From NCBI RefSeq assembly GCF_003002095.1, contig NZ_PVZC01000001.1, positions 992,001-1,056,000 on the forward strand: a stretch of DNA of 64,000 nucleotides, written 5' to 3'. A model generated the notes under the pieces. That model had not been told where the DNA came from. It saw only the letters and a program-made list of their open reading frames with translations, and did not search any database. Shown piece after piece: positions 42,023 to 50,277 of this stretch. Both the position numbers and the translations under genes were made by a program. Position 1 is the first letter of the stretch. Each line of letters starts with the position of its first letter. The stretch comes from Allonocardiopsis opalescens. Its GTDB lineage: Bacteria > Actinomycetota > Actinomycetes > Streptosporangiales > Streptosporangiaceae.

Positions 42023-42120
42023 CTGTAGCCCTCTCCTGAGGTCTGGATCGATCACCCCGCGCCGCCGCGGGCCGTGCCCGGCCGGCGGTCGAAGGGGAGG
42101 AGCCGCCCACTCGGAATTAA

Positions 42121-42168
42121 GTGGAACACTCTTCCGGAAATATATGGAAAACTGTTCCGCTTTGTCAA
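42121..42168 (-). promoter_or_regulatory. Promoter with two GGAA-N5-TTCC operators upstream of the SDR gene
   Basis: On the minus strand, TTGACA (42163-42168) and TATATT (42139-42144) are separated by 18 bp. One operator (GGAAAACTGTTCC, 42146-42158) fills the spacer and a second (GGAACACTCTTCC, 42123-42135) covers the start region, 23 bp apart centre to centre. TTCCGGAA (42132-42139) is an additional perfect palindrome. The surrounding 60 nt are much more AT-rich than their neighbourhood. This is a TetR-style layout, but no tetR gene is in the window. The rest of gap 42023-42516 holds element copy D and no gene. Confidence 0.65.
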
Positions 42169-42225
42169 TCCCGCCTCGCCCCCGCGATCCGCGGCCCAGC
42201 CCATCCCCCACTCACGCTCGCACTC

Positions 42226-42350
42226 ACACCCCCGCCCTCCCTGGGGGGACGACCCCACGTCCAGTCTCGCGCCCCGGCGTGCGCCCCGACCAGGGGTTAC
42301 CGGCCGGTTGTGGATAGCGGCGGCGCCGCGGAGCGCCGCCTGTGGACAAG
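42226..42350 (+). repeat. Dispersed paired-box element, copy D
   Basis: Variant head (CCCCC, 8 nt, GGGGG-type) at about 42228-42248, then GACGACCCCACGTCCAGTCT. Boxes are TGTGGATAG at 42309 and TGTGGACAA at 42341 (32 bp apart; the second is an exact DnaA-box complement). No TTGACA follows. It reads towards crtY, whose ATG is 167 bp downstream. Confidence 0.7.
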
Positions 42351-42516
42351 CCGGCCGGTCGGCGGCCGCCCGCACCGGGCGGCGCAATGATGGTGGCCGG
42401 ACGGAGTCCCGCTCCCGCCGTACGGCGAGGGAGCGGGCGCACGCGGCGCGTCGCCGGTGGGCGGCGACGGGATGGAAGCAGGCGGGCAGCACACGGACCA
42501 ATGGAGGTGGGCGGCG

Positions 42517-43713
42517 ATGAGGAAGGTCGACGTCGTGATCGTGGGAGCCGGCGCGGCAGGGCTGTCGCTGGCATGGCGGCTGGCCGGGCCCGGCGCGCCG
42601 GCCGGCGGACCCCGGGTGGCGCTGGTCGAGCCGCCGCCCGGCGGCCCGCGCACCCAGGACCGCACCTGGTGCTTCTGGGAACCCGAGCCGGGGGAGTGGG
42701 ACGCCGCCGTCGGCCACCGCTGGCCGCGTGTGTCGGTGATCGGGCCGGACGGCGCCGAGCACGCCGCCCCCATCGCACCGCTCGTCTACAAGATGGTCCG
42801 CTCCCGCGACTACGCCGCCCACGTGGAAGGCGCGCTGCCCGCGGAGCGCGTCACCCGGGTGGCGGCCACCGTGTACCGGCTCTCCGACGGCGCCGACCAC
42901 GCCACCGTGCACGCCATCGGCGCCAACGGCCGCGAGCTGCGCATCGCCGCCCGCTGGGTCTTCGACTCCCGCCCGCCGCCCCGCCCTCCGGCCGCCGCCA
43001 CCACCCTGCTCCAGCACTTCCGCGGCTGGTTCGTGCACACCGAGCGCGACTCCTTCCGCACCGACACCGCCGTCCTGATGGACCTCCGCCCGCCGCAGCC
43101 CCCGCGCGGCGTCGCCTTCGGCTACCTGCTCCCGTTCAGCCCGCGCACCGCCCTGGTCGAGTACACCCAGTTCACCCGCGAGGTGCTGGACGACTCCGGT
43201 TACGACGCCGGCCTCAGCCACTACCTCGGCTCCGTCCTCGGCATCGGCGACTACACCGTCACCGGCACCGAGCAGGGCGTCATCCCGATGACCGACGCCC
43301 ACTTCCCCCGGCGCGCCGGCCGCCGCATCCTCCGTATCGGCGCGGCCGGCGGCGCCACCCGCCCGGCCACCGGCTACACCTTCGCGGCGCTCCAGCGCCA
43401 GACGGCCGCGACGGCACGCGCCCTCGCCGCAGGGCGCGCGCCCGTGCCGCCGCTGCCGCACCGCCGCCGGCATCTGCTGATGGACGCGGTGCTGCTCCGC
43501 GCGCTCGACACCGGCCGTCTCGACGGCGCCCGCTTCTTCGCCGGACTCTTCGCCCGCCGCCCGGTCCGCCAGGTGCTCGACTTCCTCGACGGCCGCTCGA
43601 CCCCCGCCCAGGAGATCGCCATCGGCCTGCACACGCCGGTGCTGCCCATGTCGCTGACCACCGCCGAGGTGCTGGTCCGGTCCATCGGCCGCCGCGGCCG
43701 GGTGACGGTATGA
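42517..43713 (+). CDS. crtY: Lycopene beta-cyclase CrtY
   Basis: A 398-residue flavoprotein converting lycopene to beta-carotene. The dinucleotide-binding motif is VDVVIVGAGAAGLSLAWRLA and the lycopene-cyclase signature RTQDRTWCFWEPEPGEWDA is intact. Further family blocks are LLPFSPRTALVEYTQFT and GTEQGVIPMTD. GGAGGTGGGCGGCG precedes the ATG at 42517. First gene of crtY-T-U, the same grouping as in Streptomyces griseus. The 276 nt between its stop and crtT hold no recognisable gene. Confidence 0.92.
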   Translation: MRKVDVVIVGAGAAGLSLAWRLAGPGAPAGGPRVALVEPPPGGPRTQDRTWCFWEPEPGEWDAAVGHRWPRVSVIGPDGAEHAAPIAPLVYKMVRSRDYAAHVEGALPAERVTRVAATVYRLSDGADHATVHAIGANGRELRIAARWVFDSRPPPRPPAAATTLLQHFRGWFVHTERDSFRTDTAVLMDLRPPQPPRGVAFGYLLPFSPRTALVEYTQFTREVLDDSGYDAGLSHYLGSVLGIGDYTVTGTEQGVIPMTDAHFPRRAGRRILRIGAAGGATRPATGYTFAALQRQTAATARALAAGRAPVPPLPHRRRHLLMDAVLLRALDTGRLDGARFFAGLFARRPVRQVLDFLDGRSTPAQEIAIGLHTPVLPMSLTTAEVLVRSIGRRGRVTV

Positions 43714-43989
43714 GCCGCCCCGCCCTGCCCGCACTCCGGGCGCTCGCCGCGGAGGCCGTGCGCATGCTGCCGCGGTTCCTCCTCCCGCCGCGGTCCGCCC
43801 ACCGCCTCCGCACCACCCTCGCAGCGGGTCGCGGGGCCCCGGCTCCCCGCACCGCACGCTCCGGCGGCGGCCGGATCCCCGTGCCGGCCGGGATCGCGGG
43901 CGCGTCCCGGTGGCCAAGACCCGCCGGTGTTGGGATGCTTGACGCGACGCGCCGTGCGCGCGGGTCGGCACACACCGGGAGGGGCGGCA

Positions 43990-44748
43990 ATGGATCTGGC
44001 GGCGAGACGCAGGCCGCTCGCGGGCTTCACCCACTGGCGGGTGACCGAGGAGTTCGACCACGCTGCCGCCGCCTACGACCGGCTGGTCAGCGCCAACCCC
44101 GGCTACCACGCCCACCTGCGGCTGTCCGCGCGGCGGCTGCGCCTGCCCGACGGCGGCGCGGGCTGCCGGCTGCTGGACCTGGGCTGCGGCACGGGAGCGT
44201 CCACCGCGGCCCTGCTCCGGGTGGCGCCGCGCGCCGAGATCATCGCGGTGGACGCCTCCGCCGGGATGCTCGCCGCCGCCACCGCCAAGCCGTGGCCCGA
44301 GCAGGTGTCCTTCGTGCACGCCCGTGCCGAGGAGCTGGTCGAGGCGGGTGTCACCGGTCCCTTCGACGGGGTCCTGGCCGCCTACCTCATCCGCAACTGC
44401 CCCGACCCCGACGCCGTCCTGCGCACGGTCTTCGGCCTGCTGCGCCCCGGCGCGCGCATCGCCGTGCACGAGTACTCCGTGGCCGACTCCCTCTACGCCC
44501 GCGCCGTGTGGGCGGCGGTCTGCTCGGCGGTCGTCATCCCGGCCGGGCGGCTGCTGACCGGCCGCTCCGACCTCTTCACCTACCTGCGCCGCAGCGTGGC
44601 CGAATTCGACGGCGCGGCCCGGCTGCGCGCCCGGCTGCGCGCGGCCGGGTTCATCGCGGTCGACACCGCACCGGTCACCGGCTGGCAGCGCGGTATCGTG
44701 CACACCTTCCTCGGGCGCCGTCCCCCCTCCGCGCCGGCGGAGGCGTGA
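43990..44748 (+). CDS. crtT: Carotenoid-cluster SAM methyltransferase (CrtT-like)
   Basis: A 252-residue class I methyltransferase. Motif I is CRLLDLGCGTGASTAALLRV, and the later blocks VLAAYLIRNCPDPDAVLRTV and RPGARIAVHEYSV are of the UbiE/COQ5-like type. It occupies the crtT position between crtY and crtU; CrtT function in aryl-carotenoid synthesis is not settled. GGGAGGGGCGGCA precedes the ATG at 43990. The stop overlaps the crtU start as GTGA. Confidence 0.8.
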   Translation: MDLAARRRPLAGFTHWRVTEEFDHAAAAYDRLVSANPGYHAHLRLSARRLRLPDGGAGCRLLDLGCGTGASTAALLRVAPRAEIIAVDASAGMLAAATAKPWPEQVSFVHARAEELVEAGVTGPFDGVLAAYLIRNCPDPDAVLRTVFGLLRPGARIAVHEYSVADSLYARAVWAAVCSAVVIPAGRLLTGRSDLFTYLRRSVAEFDGAARLRARLRAAGFIAVDTAPVTGWQRGIVHTFLGRRPPSAPAEA

Positions 44749-46298
44749 GCCTCCGCGACCGCCGCGCGGTCCGCTTCGCACCCGCCCCCGGGGCCGCCAC
44801 GGCCGGGGCCGACCCGCCCCGGGTGGTCGTGGTGGGCGGCGGCATCGCCGGCCTGTCGGCCGCCTCGGCGCTGGCGCGCCGGGGGGTGCGGGTGGTGGTG
44901 CTCGAACGCGCCGAATCGCTCGGCGGACGGCTCCGCGGCTGGCACACCACCCTGCGCGACGGCAGCGACGCCACCATGACCCGCGGCTTCCACGCCTTCT
45001 TCCGGCAGTACTACAACCTCCGCGCGCTGCTGCGCCGCGCCGACCCCGCCCTCGCGGCGCTCACCCCGCTGCCCGACTACCCCCTGGTGCACCGCGACGG
45101 CCGGCGCGACTCCTTCGCCGGCCTGCCCACCGCTCCGCCGTGGAACGCGGCGGCGTTCGTCGCGACCAGCCCGTCCTTCGGCTGGCGCGAGCTGTCCCGG
45201 GTGAACATCGTGGCCGCGATGGAACTGCTCGACGTCGACGTGCCGGGCGTGTACGAGCGGCTCGACCGGATGGACGCCCTCACCTTCCTGCGCCGGGTGC
45301 GCTTCCCCGAGGCGGCCCGCCACCTCGCCTTCGAGGTGTTCTCCCGGAGCTTCTTCGCCCACCCCGGCCGCCTCTCGGCGGCCGAGCTGGCCACCATGTT
45401 CCACATCTACTTCCTCGGCTCCAGCGAGGGCCTGCTCTTCGACGTGCCGGCCGAGCCCTTCCCGCGGGCGCTGTGGAACCCGCTCGCCGAGCGGCTGCGC
45501 GCCGACGGCGTGCGCCTGCGCACCGGTGCCCGCGCGGGCGCGGTGCTGCCGGGTTCGCGCCGCCGCTTCGCGGTCCCCGTCCGCGGCGGCCTGGAGGGCC
45601 CCGATGTCGAGGACGCCGACGCCGTCGTGCTGGCCACCGACGTGGCCGGGCTGCGCGAACTGGTCGCCGCCTCGCCCGAGCTGGGCGACCCCGGCTGGCG
45701 TCGACGGGTGGCCGGCCTGCGCACCGCACCGCCGTTCCTGGTCTCCCGGCTGTGGCTGGACCGCCCCGTGCACGCCGACCGCCCGGCCTTCCTCGGCACC
45801 AGCGGCTTCCCCACCCTCGACAACGTCACCGTGCTGGACCGCTACGAGGGCGAGGCCCGCCGCTGGGCGCGCGGCTGCGGCGGCTCGGTGGTCGAGCTGC
45901 ACGGCTACGCGCTGCGCGAGGGCGCCGATCCGGCCGCCGAGCACCGCCGGCTGGTCGGCCAGCTGCACGAGGTGTACCCCGAGACGGCCGGCGCCCGCAT
46001 CGTCGACCAGCGCTACGAGCTGGCCGCCGACTGCCCGCTGTTCGCGCCGGGCGGCCACGCCGAGCGGCCCACCGTCAGCACGCCCGATCCCCACGTCACC
46101 CTCGCCGGAGACCTCGTCCGCGTCGACCTGCCCGTCGCCCTGATGGAACGCGCCGCCACCACCGGCCTGCTGGCCGCCAACTCCCTGCTGTCCCGCTGGC
46201 GCCTGGCCGGGCACCCGGTCTGGAGCGTCCCCGTCCGCGGCCGCTTCACCGCCGCCCGCGCCCTGGCCCGCGCGCTGCGCGCGCCCCGTCCGCGCTGA
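44745..46298 (+). CDS. crtU: Isorenieratene synthase, carotene desaturase/methyltransferase CrtU
   Basis: A 517-residue FAD enzyme of the amine-oxidase/phytoene-desaturase fold. VVVVGGGIAGLSAASALARR is the nucleotide motif. The diagnostic CrtU block is TRGFHAFFRQYYNLRALLRR followed by DYPLVHRDGRRDSFAGLP and TAPPWNAAAFVATSPSF. The enzyme desaturates and shifts ring methyls to turn beta-carotene into isorenieratene via beta-isorenieratene. GTG start coupled to crtT. It converges on the Rieske gene with 36 nt between stops. Confidence 0.87.
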   Translation: MSLRDRRAVRFAPAPGAATAGADPPRVVVVGGGIAGLSAASALARRGVRVVVLERAESLGGRLRGWHTTLRDGSDATMTRGFHAFFRQYYNLRALLRRADPALAALTPLPDYPLVHRDGRRDSFAGLPTAPPWNAAAFVATSPSFGWRELSRVNIVAAMELLDVDVPGVYERLDRMDALTFLRRVRFPEAARHLAFEVFSRSFFAHPGRLSAAELATMFHIYFLGSSEGLLFDVPAEPFPRALWNPLAERLRADGVRLRTGARAGAVLPGSRRRFAVPVRGGLEGPDVEDADAVVLATDVAGLRELVAASPELGDPGWRRRVAGLRTAPPFLVSRLWLDRPVHADRPAFLGTSGFPTLDNVTVLDRYEGEARRWARGCGGSVVELHGYALREGADPAAEHRRLVGQLHEVYPETAGARIVDQRYELAADCPLFAPGGHAERPTVSTPDPHVTLAGDLVRVDLPVALMERAATTGLLAANSLLSRWRLAGHPVWSVPVRGRFTAARALARALRAPRPR

Positions 46299-46334
46299 AC
46301 CGCGGCGGCGCCCGGCGCGTGCGGCGGAGGGGCC

Positions 46335-47351
46335 TCAGTCCGGCCGGCGGCCTGAGGCGCGCAGGGTGTAGCGGCGTTCGGCGTAGGCGAGGTCGTCGCG
46401 CCAGAGCCTGCGGGCGGCCTGGCGCATCAGGGGGCGGATGAGCGGGGCGGCGCGGCGGGCCAGCGCGAAGCCGGGCCGGCCCGAGTGGGCGACCGTCGCC
46501 TCGATCATGGCCGTCCTCGGCACGCCGCCGCGGTCGGTGCCGAGCGGGGTGGCGTGGGTCTCGACGACGCTGCCCTCGCCCTCGCCCTCGATGATGCGCA
46601 TCACGACGGTGCGGGGCTCGGGGCAGCTGAAGGCGGCCCGCACGGGGACGCCGAGGCGTCCGGCGACCTTGAAGGCGACGTCCACCACGAAGCGGTCCCC
46701 GTCCGGATCGGCGTCCGCGCCGGGTTCGCCGGGCGCCTCGGTGACGCGCAGGCCCACGAACGAGTACGGGTGGAACCAGGAGCCGTGCCAGGGGTCGAGC
46801 CGGTTGGCCACGATGTCCTCGGGCTCGCAGCGCCCGGCCATCGAGGTGACGGCGGCCAGGCTCTCGGCCGCAGGCGGGCGCTCGGGCACGACCGGGGCGG
46901 GCAGCGGCTCCTCGCCGCCCACCTCGTCCAGGCGGACCCAGGCGAGCACGCCGTCGTCGTGCGAGGGGTACGGCGCCCAGCCCGCGAAGCGCTCCTCGCC
47001 GAGCGACAGGCCGTGCCAGCGGCACACCACGCGCCCCTCGGCGACCGCGCCCCGGCACAGCGGCGCGCCCAGGTGCGGGCAGGCGCCCGGCCCCGCGACG
47101 AGCCGGCCGCCGCCGGTGCGCCACGCCACCACCTCGACACCGCCGACCAGCCGGCCGAACGGCCGGTCACCGCGGATCTCGCTGCTGGCGGCCAGCACGA
47201 ACCAGTTGCCCGACGGCCGCGCCACCGCGCGCTTGAGCGCCCCGTCGATCAGCCCCGGAGCGGCCTCGCGCCAGGTGGGCCGCTGCCGCGCCCAGGTGGT
47301 GGCGGGCAGCACCCGCAGCGGTATCCGGCCGGACAGCTCGGGTCCCTTCAT
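46335..47351 (-). CDS. Rieske [2Fe-2S] protein (DUF5914-type) of the carotenoid cluster
   Basis: A 338-residue protein. The Rieske ligands are seen as GACPHLGAPLCRG (Cys, His) and VVCRWHGLSLGEERFAG (Cys, His) at about residues 87-120. The C-terminal half resembles a ring-hydroxylating-oxygenase alpha-subunit core but is divergent (EDIVANRLDPWHGSWFHPYS). DUF5914 proteins are recurrent neighbours of crtB in actinomycetes and may oxidise a carotenoid; activity is unproven. The ATG at 47349-47351 follows GGAG. Element copy E lies immediately upstream. Confidence 0.8.
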   Translation of the reverse strand: MKGPELSGRIPLRVLPATTWARQRPTWREAAPGLIDGALKRAVARPSGNWFVLAASSEIRGDRPFGRLVGGVEVVAWRTGGGRLVAGPGACPHLGAPLCRGAVAEGRVVCRWHGLSLGEERFAGWAPYPSHDDGVLAWVRLDEVGGEEPLPAPVVPERPPAAESLAAVTSMAGRCEPEDIVANRLDPWHGSWFHPYSFVGLRVTEAPGEPGADADPDGDRFVVDVAFKVAGRLGVPVRAAFSCPEPRTVVMRIIEGEGEGSVVETHATPLGTDRGGVPRTAMIEATVAHSGRPGFALARRAAPLIRPLMRQAARRLWRDDLAYAERRYTLRASGRRPD

Positions 47352-47412
47352 CGGCGTCTCCGTCCAGGTCGTGGGTGGGGGCGGTTCGGCATTGGGGGCG
47401 GTCGTCGACGAC

Positions 47413-47558
47413 TGTCAAGGGCCGGCGGGCGCTGTCCACAGGTCCTGTCCGCGAACGGCCGCCTCCGTCCACAGCCCTGCTCCGCACCACCGCCGCACAC
47501 CTTGCGGCGGCAGACTTGGTGTCGGGGTGTTCCCCCCCAGGGCGGGCGGGGGATGGAT
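47413..47558 (-). repeat. Dispersed paired-box element, copy E (inverted)
   Basis: Read on the minus strand: head with CCCCC and GGGGGGG arms at 47558-47532, then a diverged CACCAAGTCTGCC segment. Box TGTGGACGG begins at 47473 and TGTGGACAG at 47440 (33 bp apart), and TTGACA is at 47418-47413. It fills the gap between crtB and the Rieske gene and reads towards the Rieske ATG, 61 nt away. The head could also end the crtE-I-B transcript. Confidence 0.7.
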
Positions 47559-47594
47559 GGGAGGCGGGGGTGGCGGGGGCATGCGGACGGGGCC

Positions 47595-48551
47595 TCAGTC
47601 CGTGGCCGTGGGGGCCGGGAGGGGTGGGGCGGTGAGGCGGGCGGCCACGGTGCGGGCCACGGCGGGCAGGGCCACCCGCAGGCGGCGGCCCACCGGCACC
47701 GCGCGGCGGGCCGACCACACGTCGTAGTCGGCCGACTCGATCTCGTCCAGGATGCCCTGGTAGAGGGTGAAGGCGGTCGCCACGCACGGGCGCGAGGCCG
47801 GGGCGAGCATCGGCACCCCGGGGGCGGCCTCCCGGTAGCCCGAGCGGTTGAGGGCGACGACCTCCGCCAGGGCGGCGCGCACGGCGGGGTCGCCCTGGCG
47901 GCGCGCCCTGCACCACAGCAGCCGGTCCCGGTCCACCCCGTGCGCCGCCAGCATGTCGGCGGGCAGGTACACGCGTCCGCGGTCGAGGTCCTCGGCCACG
48001 TCGCGCAGGAAGTTCGTCAGCTGGAAGGCCTCGCCGAGCGCGGCGGCGTGCGGCGCGGCCCGTTCCCTGGGCACGGCCGTGCCCAGCACCGGCAGCACCA
48101 TCAGGCCGATCACCGCCGCCGAACCGTACATGTACCGCCGCAGCGCGGCGAAGTCGGCGTAGCCGGTGACGGTGAGGTCCATCCGCATGGACGCCATGAA
48201 GGCGCGGAACAGCTCCGGGTCCAGCGCGTAGCGGCGGGCGGTGTCCACGACGGCGGCCACGACCGGGTGCTCGCCGGACCCGTCGCGCAGCCCCCGTTCG
48301 AGCTGGTCCTCCACCTCGGCGAGCGCCCGCTCGGCACCGGGACGCGCGCCGGACTCGCCGTCCACGATGTCGTCGGCCCAGCGCGCGAACCCGTACAGCG
48401 CGTGGATCGCCGGCCGCCGCGCCGGCGGCAGCAGCCGCGTCGCCAGGAAGTAGGTGCGCCCGTGCCGCTCGTGCAGCGCCCGGCACCGCTGGTAGGAGGC
48501 GCGCAGCTCGGGCCCGTCGATACGCGCGGCGTCCAGCTCGGCCCGGCTCAC
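47595..48551 (-). CDS. crtB: Phytoene synthase CrtB
   Basis: A 318-residue prenyl-condensing enzyme joining two GGPP into phytoene. Both aspartate-rich motifs are present: [16 protein letters not shown] and [20 protein letters not shown]. The length is normal. The GTG at 48549-48551 overlaps the stop of a 51-codon ORF (GTGA), which in turn overlaps crtI, so the three are translationally linked. Confidence 0.93.
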   Translation of the reverse strand: MSRAELDAARIDGPELRASYQRCRALHERHGRTYFLATRLLPPARRPAIHALYGFARWADDIVDGESGARPGAERALAEVEDQLERGLRDGSGEHPVVAAVVDTARRYALDPELFRAFMASMRMDLTVTGYADFAALRRYMYGSAAVIGLMVLPVLGTAVPRERAAPHAAALGEAFQLTNFLRDVAEDLDRGRVYLPADMLAAHGVDRDRLLWCRARRQGDPAVRAALAEVVALNRSGYREAAPGVPMLAPASRPCVATAFTLYQGILDEIESADYDVWSARRAVPVGRRLRVALPAVARTVAARLTAPPLPAPTATD

Positions 48552-48703
48552 GGCGCCGCCCCTGGAGCGCGGGCGGCCGGGGAGGCGGTGTCGCCCTTGA
48601 TGTGCGGGCGGCCGGGTGCGGTGGCCGTGGGGGAAGTAGGCCGCGGTCCGCGCGGCGTCCGGTCGCGCCCGGCCGCTGTGTCGACCGGTTCGGCGCGTGT
48701 CAT
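48548..48703 (-). CDS. 51-residue small ORF bridging crtI and crtB
   Basis: Its ATG at 48701-48703 overlaps the crtI stop (ATGA) and its TGA at 48548-48550 overlaps the crtB GTG (GTGA). The peptide begins [20 protein letters not shown] and is Pro/Ala/Arg/Thr-rich, without helices, membrane segments or recognised homology. G/C at third positions is high. Four-base overlaps at both ends, inside an operon of coupled genes, argue that it is translated, perhaps only to keep ribosomes flowing from crtI to crtB. Confidence 0.5.
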   Translation of the reverse strand: MTRAEPVDTAAGRDRTPRGPRPTSPTATAPGRPHIKGDTASPAARAPGAAP

Positions 48704-50277
48704 CGGGCCGCTCCCGGGGATGCCGGGGCGCCGTTGGGCCTGCGGCGGGGCCGGCGGAGGGTGCCGCCGGTGATGCGGGCGGCGGCGAGTTTGCCGGAGA
48801 TGAGGACGGTGGGCAGGCCCACGCCGGGGGTGGTGCCCGCGCCGGCGAGGACGGCGTTGGTGGTGCCGGGGACGAGGTTGCGGGGGCGGAAGGGGCCGGT
48901 CTGGGCGAAGGTGTGGGCGACGGCGAACGGGGTGCCGGCGGTGTGGCCGAGGGCGGCCCAGTCCAGGGGGGTGACGGTGCGCTCGACCCGGACGGAGTCG
49001 CCGAGGCCGGGTAGGCCGCGCCGCTCCAGGGTGCGGACGAGGGCGTCGCGGTAGGGGCGGGCCTCGCGGTGCCAGTTCACCCGGCCGGTCCGCAGGTTCG
49101 GGCAGGGCGCGAGCACGTAGTGGATGTGGCCTCCGTCGGGGGCCAGGACCGGGTCCGTGCGGGTCGGGGTGGTGACCAGCAGCGACGGGTCGCTCATGGT
49201 GCGACCTTCCACCGTGATCTCCTCGAAGGTTCGGCGCCACGCCGAGCCGAACGAGATCGTGTGGTGCGCCAGCCCGGGCCAGTCGCGGTCGCCGCCCAGG
49301 TGCAGCACCACCGCGGATGGGGAGTGCCGCAGCGGCAGCGGGCGGCGCGGGCGCGCGCCGAGCAGCCGGTAGCTAACGTCCAGGTCGGGGGTGAGCACGA
49401 CGGCGTCGCAGCCGATGCGCTCCCCCTCGGCGGTGACCACGGCGGTGACGCGCTCGCCGCGGCGCTCCAGCCGCGCCACGGCCCGGCCGTACCGCAGCTC
49501 GGCGCCGGCCCGCTCGGCCGCGCCGGCCAGTGCGGCGCCCAGCGTCCGCATGCCGCCGCGCGGGAAGTAGACCCCGGCCACGGTGTCCATGTAGGCGATG
49601 ACGGCGTAGGCGGCCAGCGCCCGCTCGGGCGGCAGCCCGACGTACAGCGACTGGAAGGTGAAGATGCGCCGCAGCCGCTCGTCGCGGACGAAGCGGCCGA
49701 CGGCCGGGGCGAGCCGCCCGAAGCCGCCCAGCGCCGCGAGCCGGGCCAGGTCGGGGGAGAGCAGGTCGAGGGGGGAGTCGAAGTCGGCGTCGATGAAGGC
49801 GCCGATCTGGGTGCGGTAGAGGGCGCCGAGCCAGCGCCGCAGCCGCCGGTACCCGGCGGCCTCGCGCGGCCCGGCCACCCGCCGCACCTCGGCCTCCATC
49901 GCCTCGGCGTCGGTGTGCACGTCGACGGCGGAGCCGTCGGCGAAGACCGCCCGGTAGGCGGGGTGCAGCGGCACCAGGTCCAGGCGGTCCCGCACCGACT
50001 CCCCGACGGCGCCCAGCGCCTCTTCGAGCAGGTGCGGCATGGTGAGCACGGTGGGCCCGGTGTCCATCCGGAAGCCGTCCAGGTCCAGGCGCCCGGCCCG
50101 CCCGCCGGGGTGGTCCTCGCGCTCCACGACGGTGACCGAGCGCCCCGCGCCCAGCAGGTGCAGCGCGGCCGCCAGCCCGGACAGGCCCGCCCCGACCACC
50201 ACCACGTGGTCGGTGCGGCCGGGCACGGTGCGCAGGGTGCGGCGCCCGCCCGGTACGGCGGCGCTGGGCGGGCTCAC
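48700..50277 (-). CDS. crtI: Phytoene desaturase CrtI
   Basis: A 525-residue FAD desaturase that turns phytoene into lycopene. N-terminal [20 protein letters not shown], then [13 protein letters not shown] and [10 protein letters not shown]; the C-terminal signature region is [21 protein letters not shown] 22-residue basic leader precedes the nucleotide-binding strand. The GTG at 50275-50277 overlaps the crtE stop (GTGA). Confidence 0.92.
   Translation of the reverse strand: MSPPSAAVPGGRRTLRTVPGRTDHVVVVGAGLSGLAAALHLLGAGRSVTVVEREDHPGGRAGRLDLDGFRMDTGPTVLTMPHLLEEALGAVGESVRDRLDLVPLHPAYRAVFADGSAVDVHTDAEAMEAEVRRVAGPREAAGYRRLRRWLGALYRTQIGAFIDADFDSPLDLLSPDLARLAALGGFGRLAPAVGRFVRDERLRRIFTFQSLYVGLPPERALAAYAVIAYMDTVAGVYFPRGGMRTLGAALAGAAERAGAELRYGRAVARLERRGERVTAVVTAEGERIGCDAVVLTPDLDVSYRLLGARPRRPLPLRHSPSAVVLHLGGDRDWPGLAHHTISFGSAWRRTFEEITVEGRTMSDPSLLVTTPTRTDPVLAPDGGHIHYVLAPCPNLRTGRVNWHREARPYRDALVRTLERRGLPGLGDSVRVERTVTPLDWAALGHTAGTPFAVAHTFAQTGPFRPRNLVPGTTNAVLAGAGTTPGVGLPTVLISGKLAAARITGGTLRRPRRRPNGAPASPGAAR

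Noticed and set aside
42342-46298. Plus-strand frame open for 1318 codons through crtY, crtT and into crtU
   Set aside because: Only the last 517 codons (crtU) look like protein. The earlier part is a shadow of crtY and crtT, so it is not a giant fusion protein. The ATG overlapping the crtY stop at 43710 gives no recognisable product.
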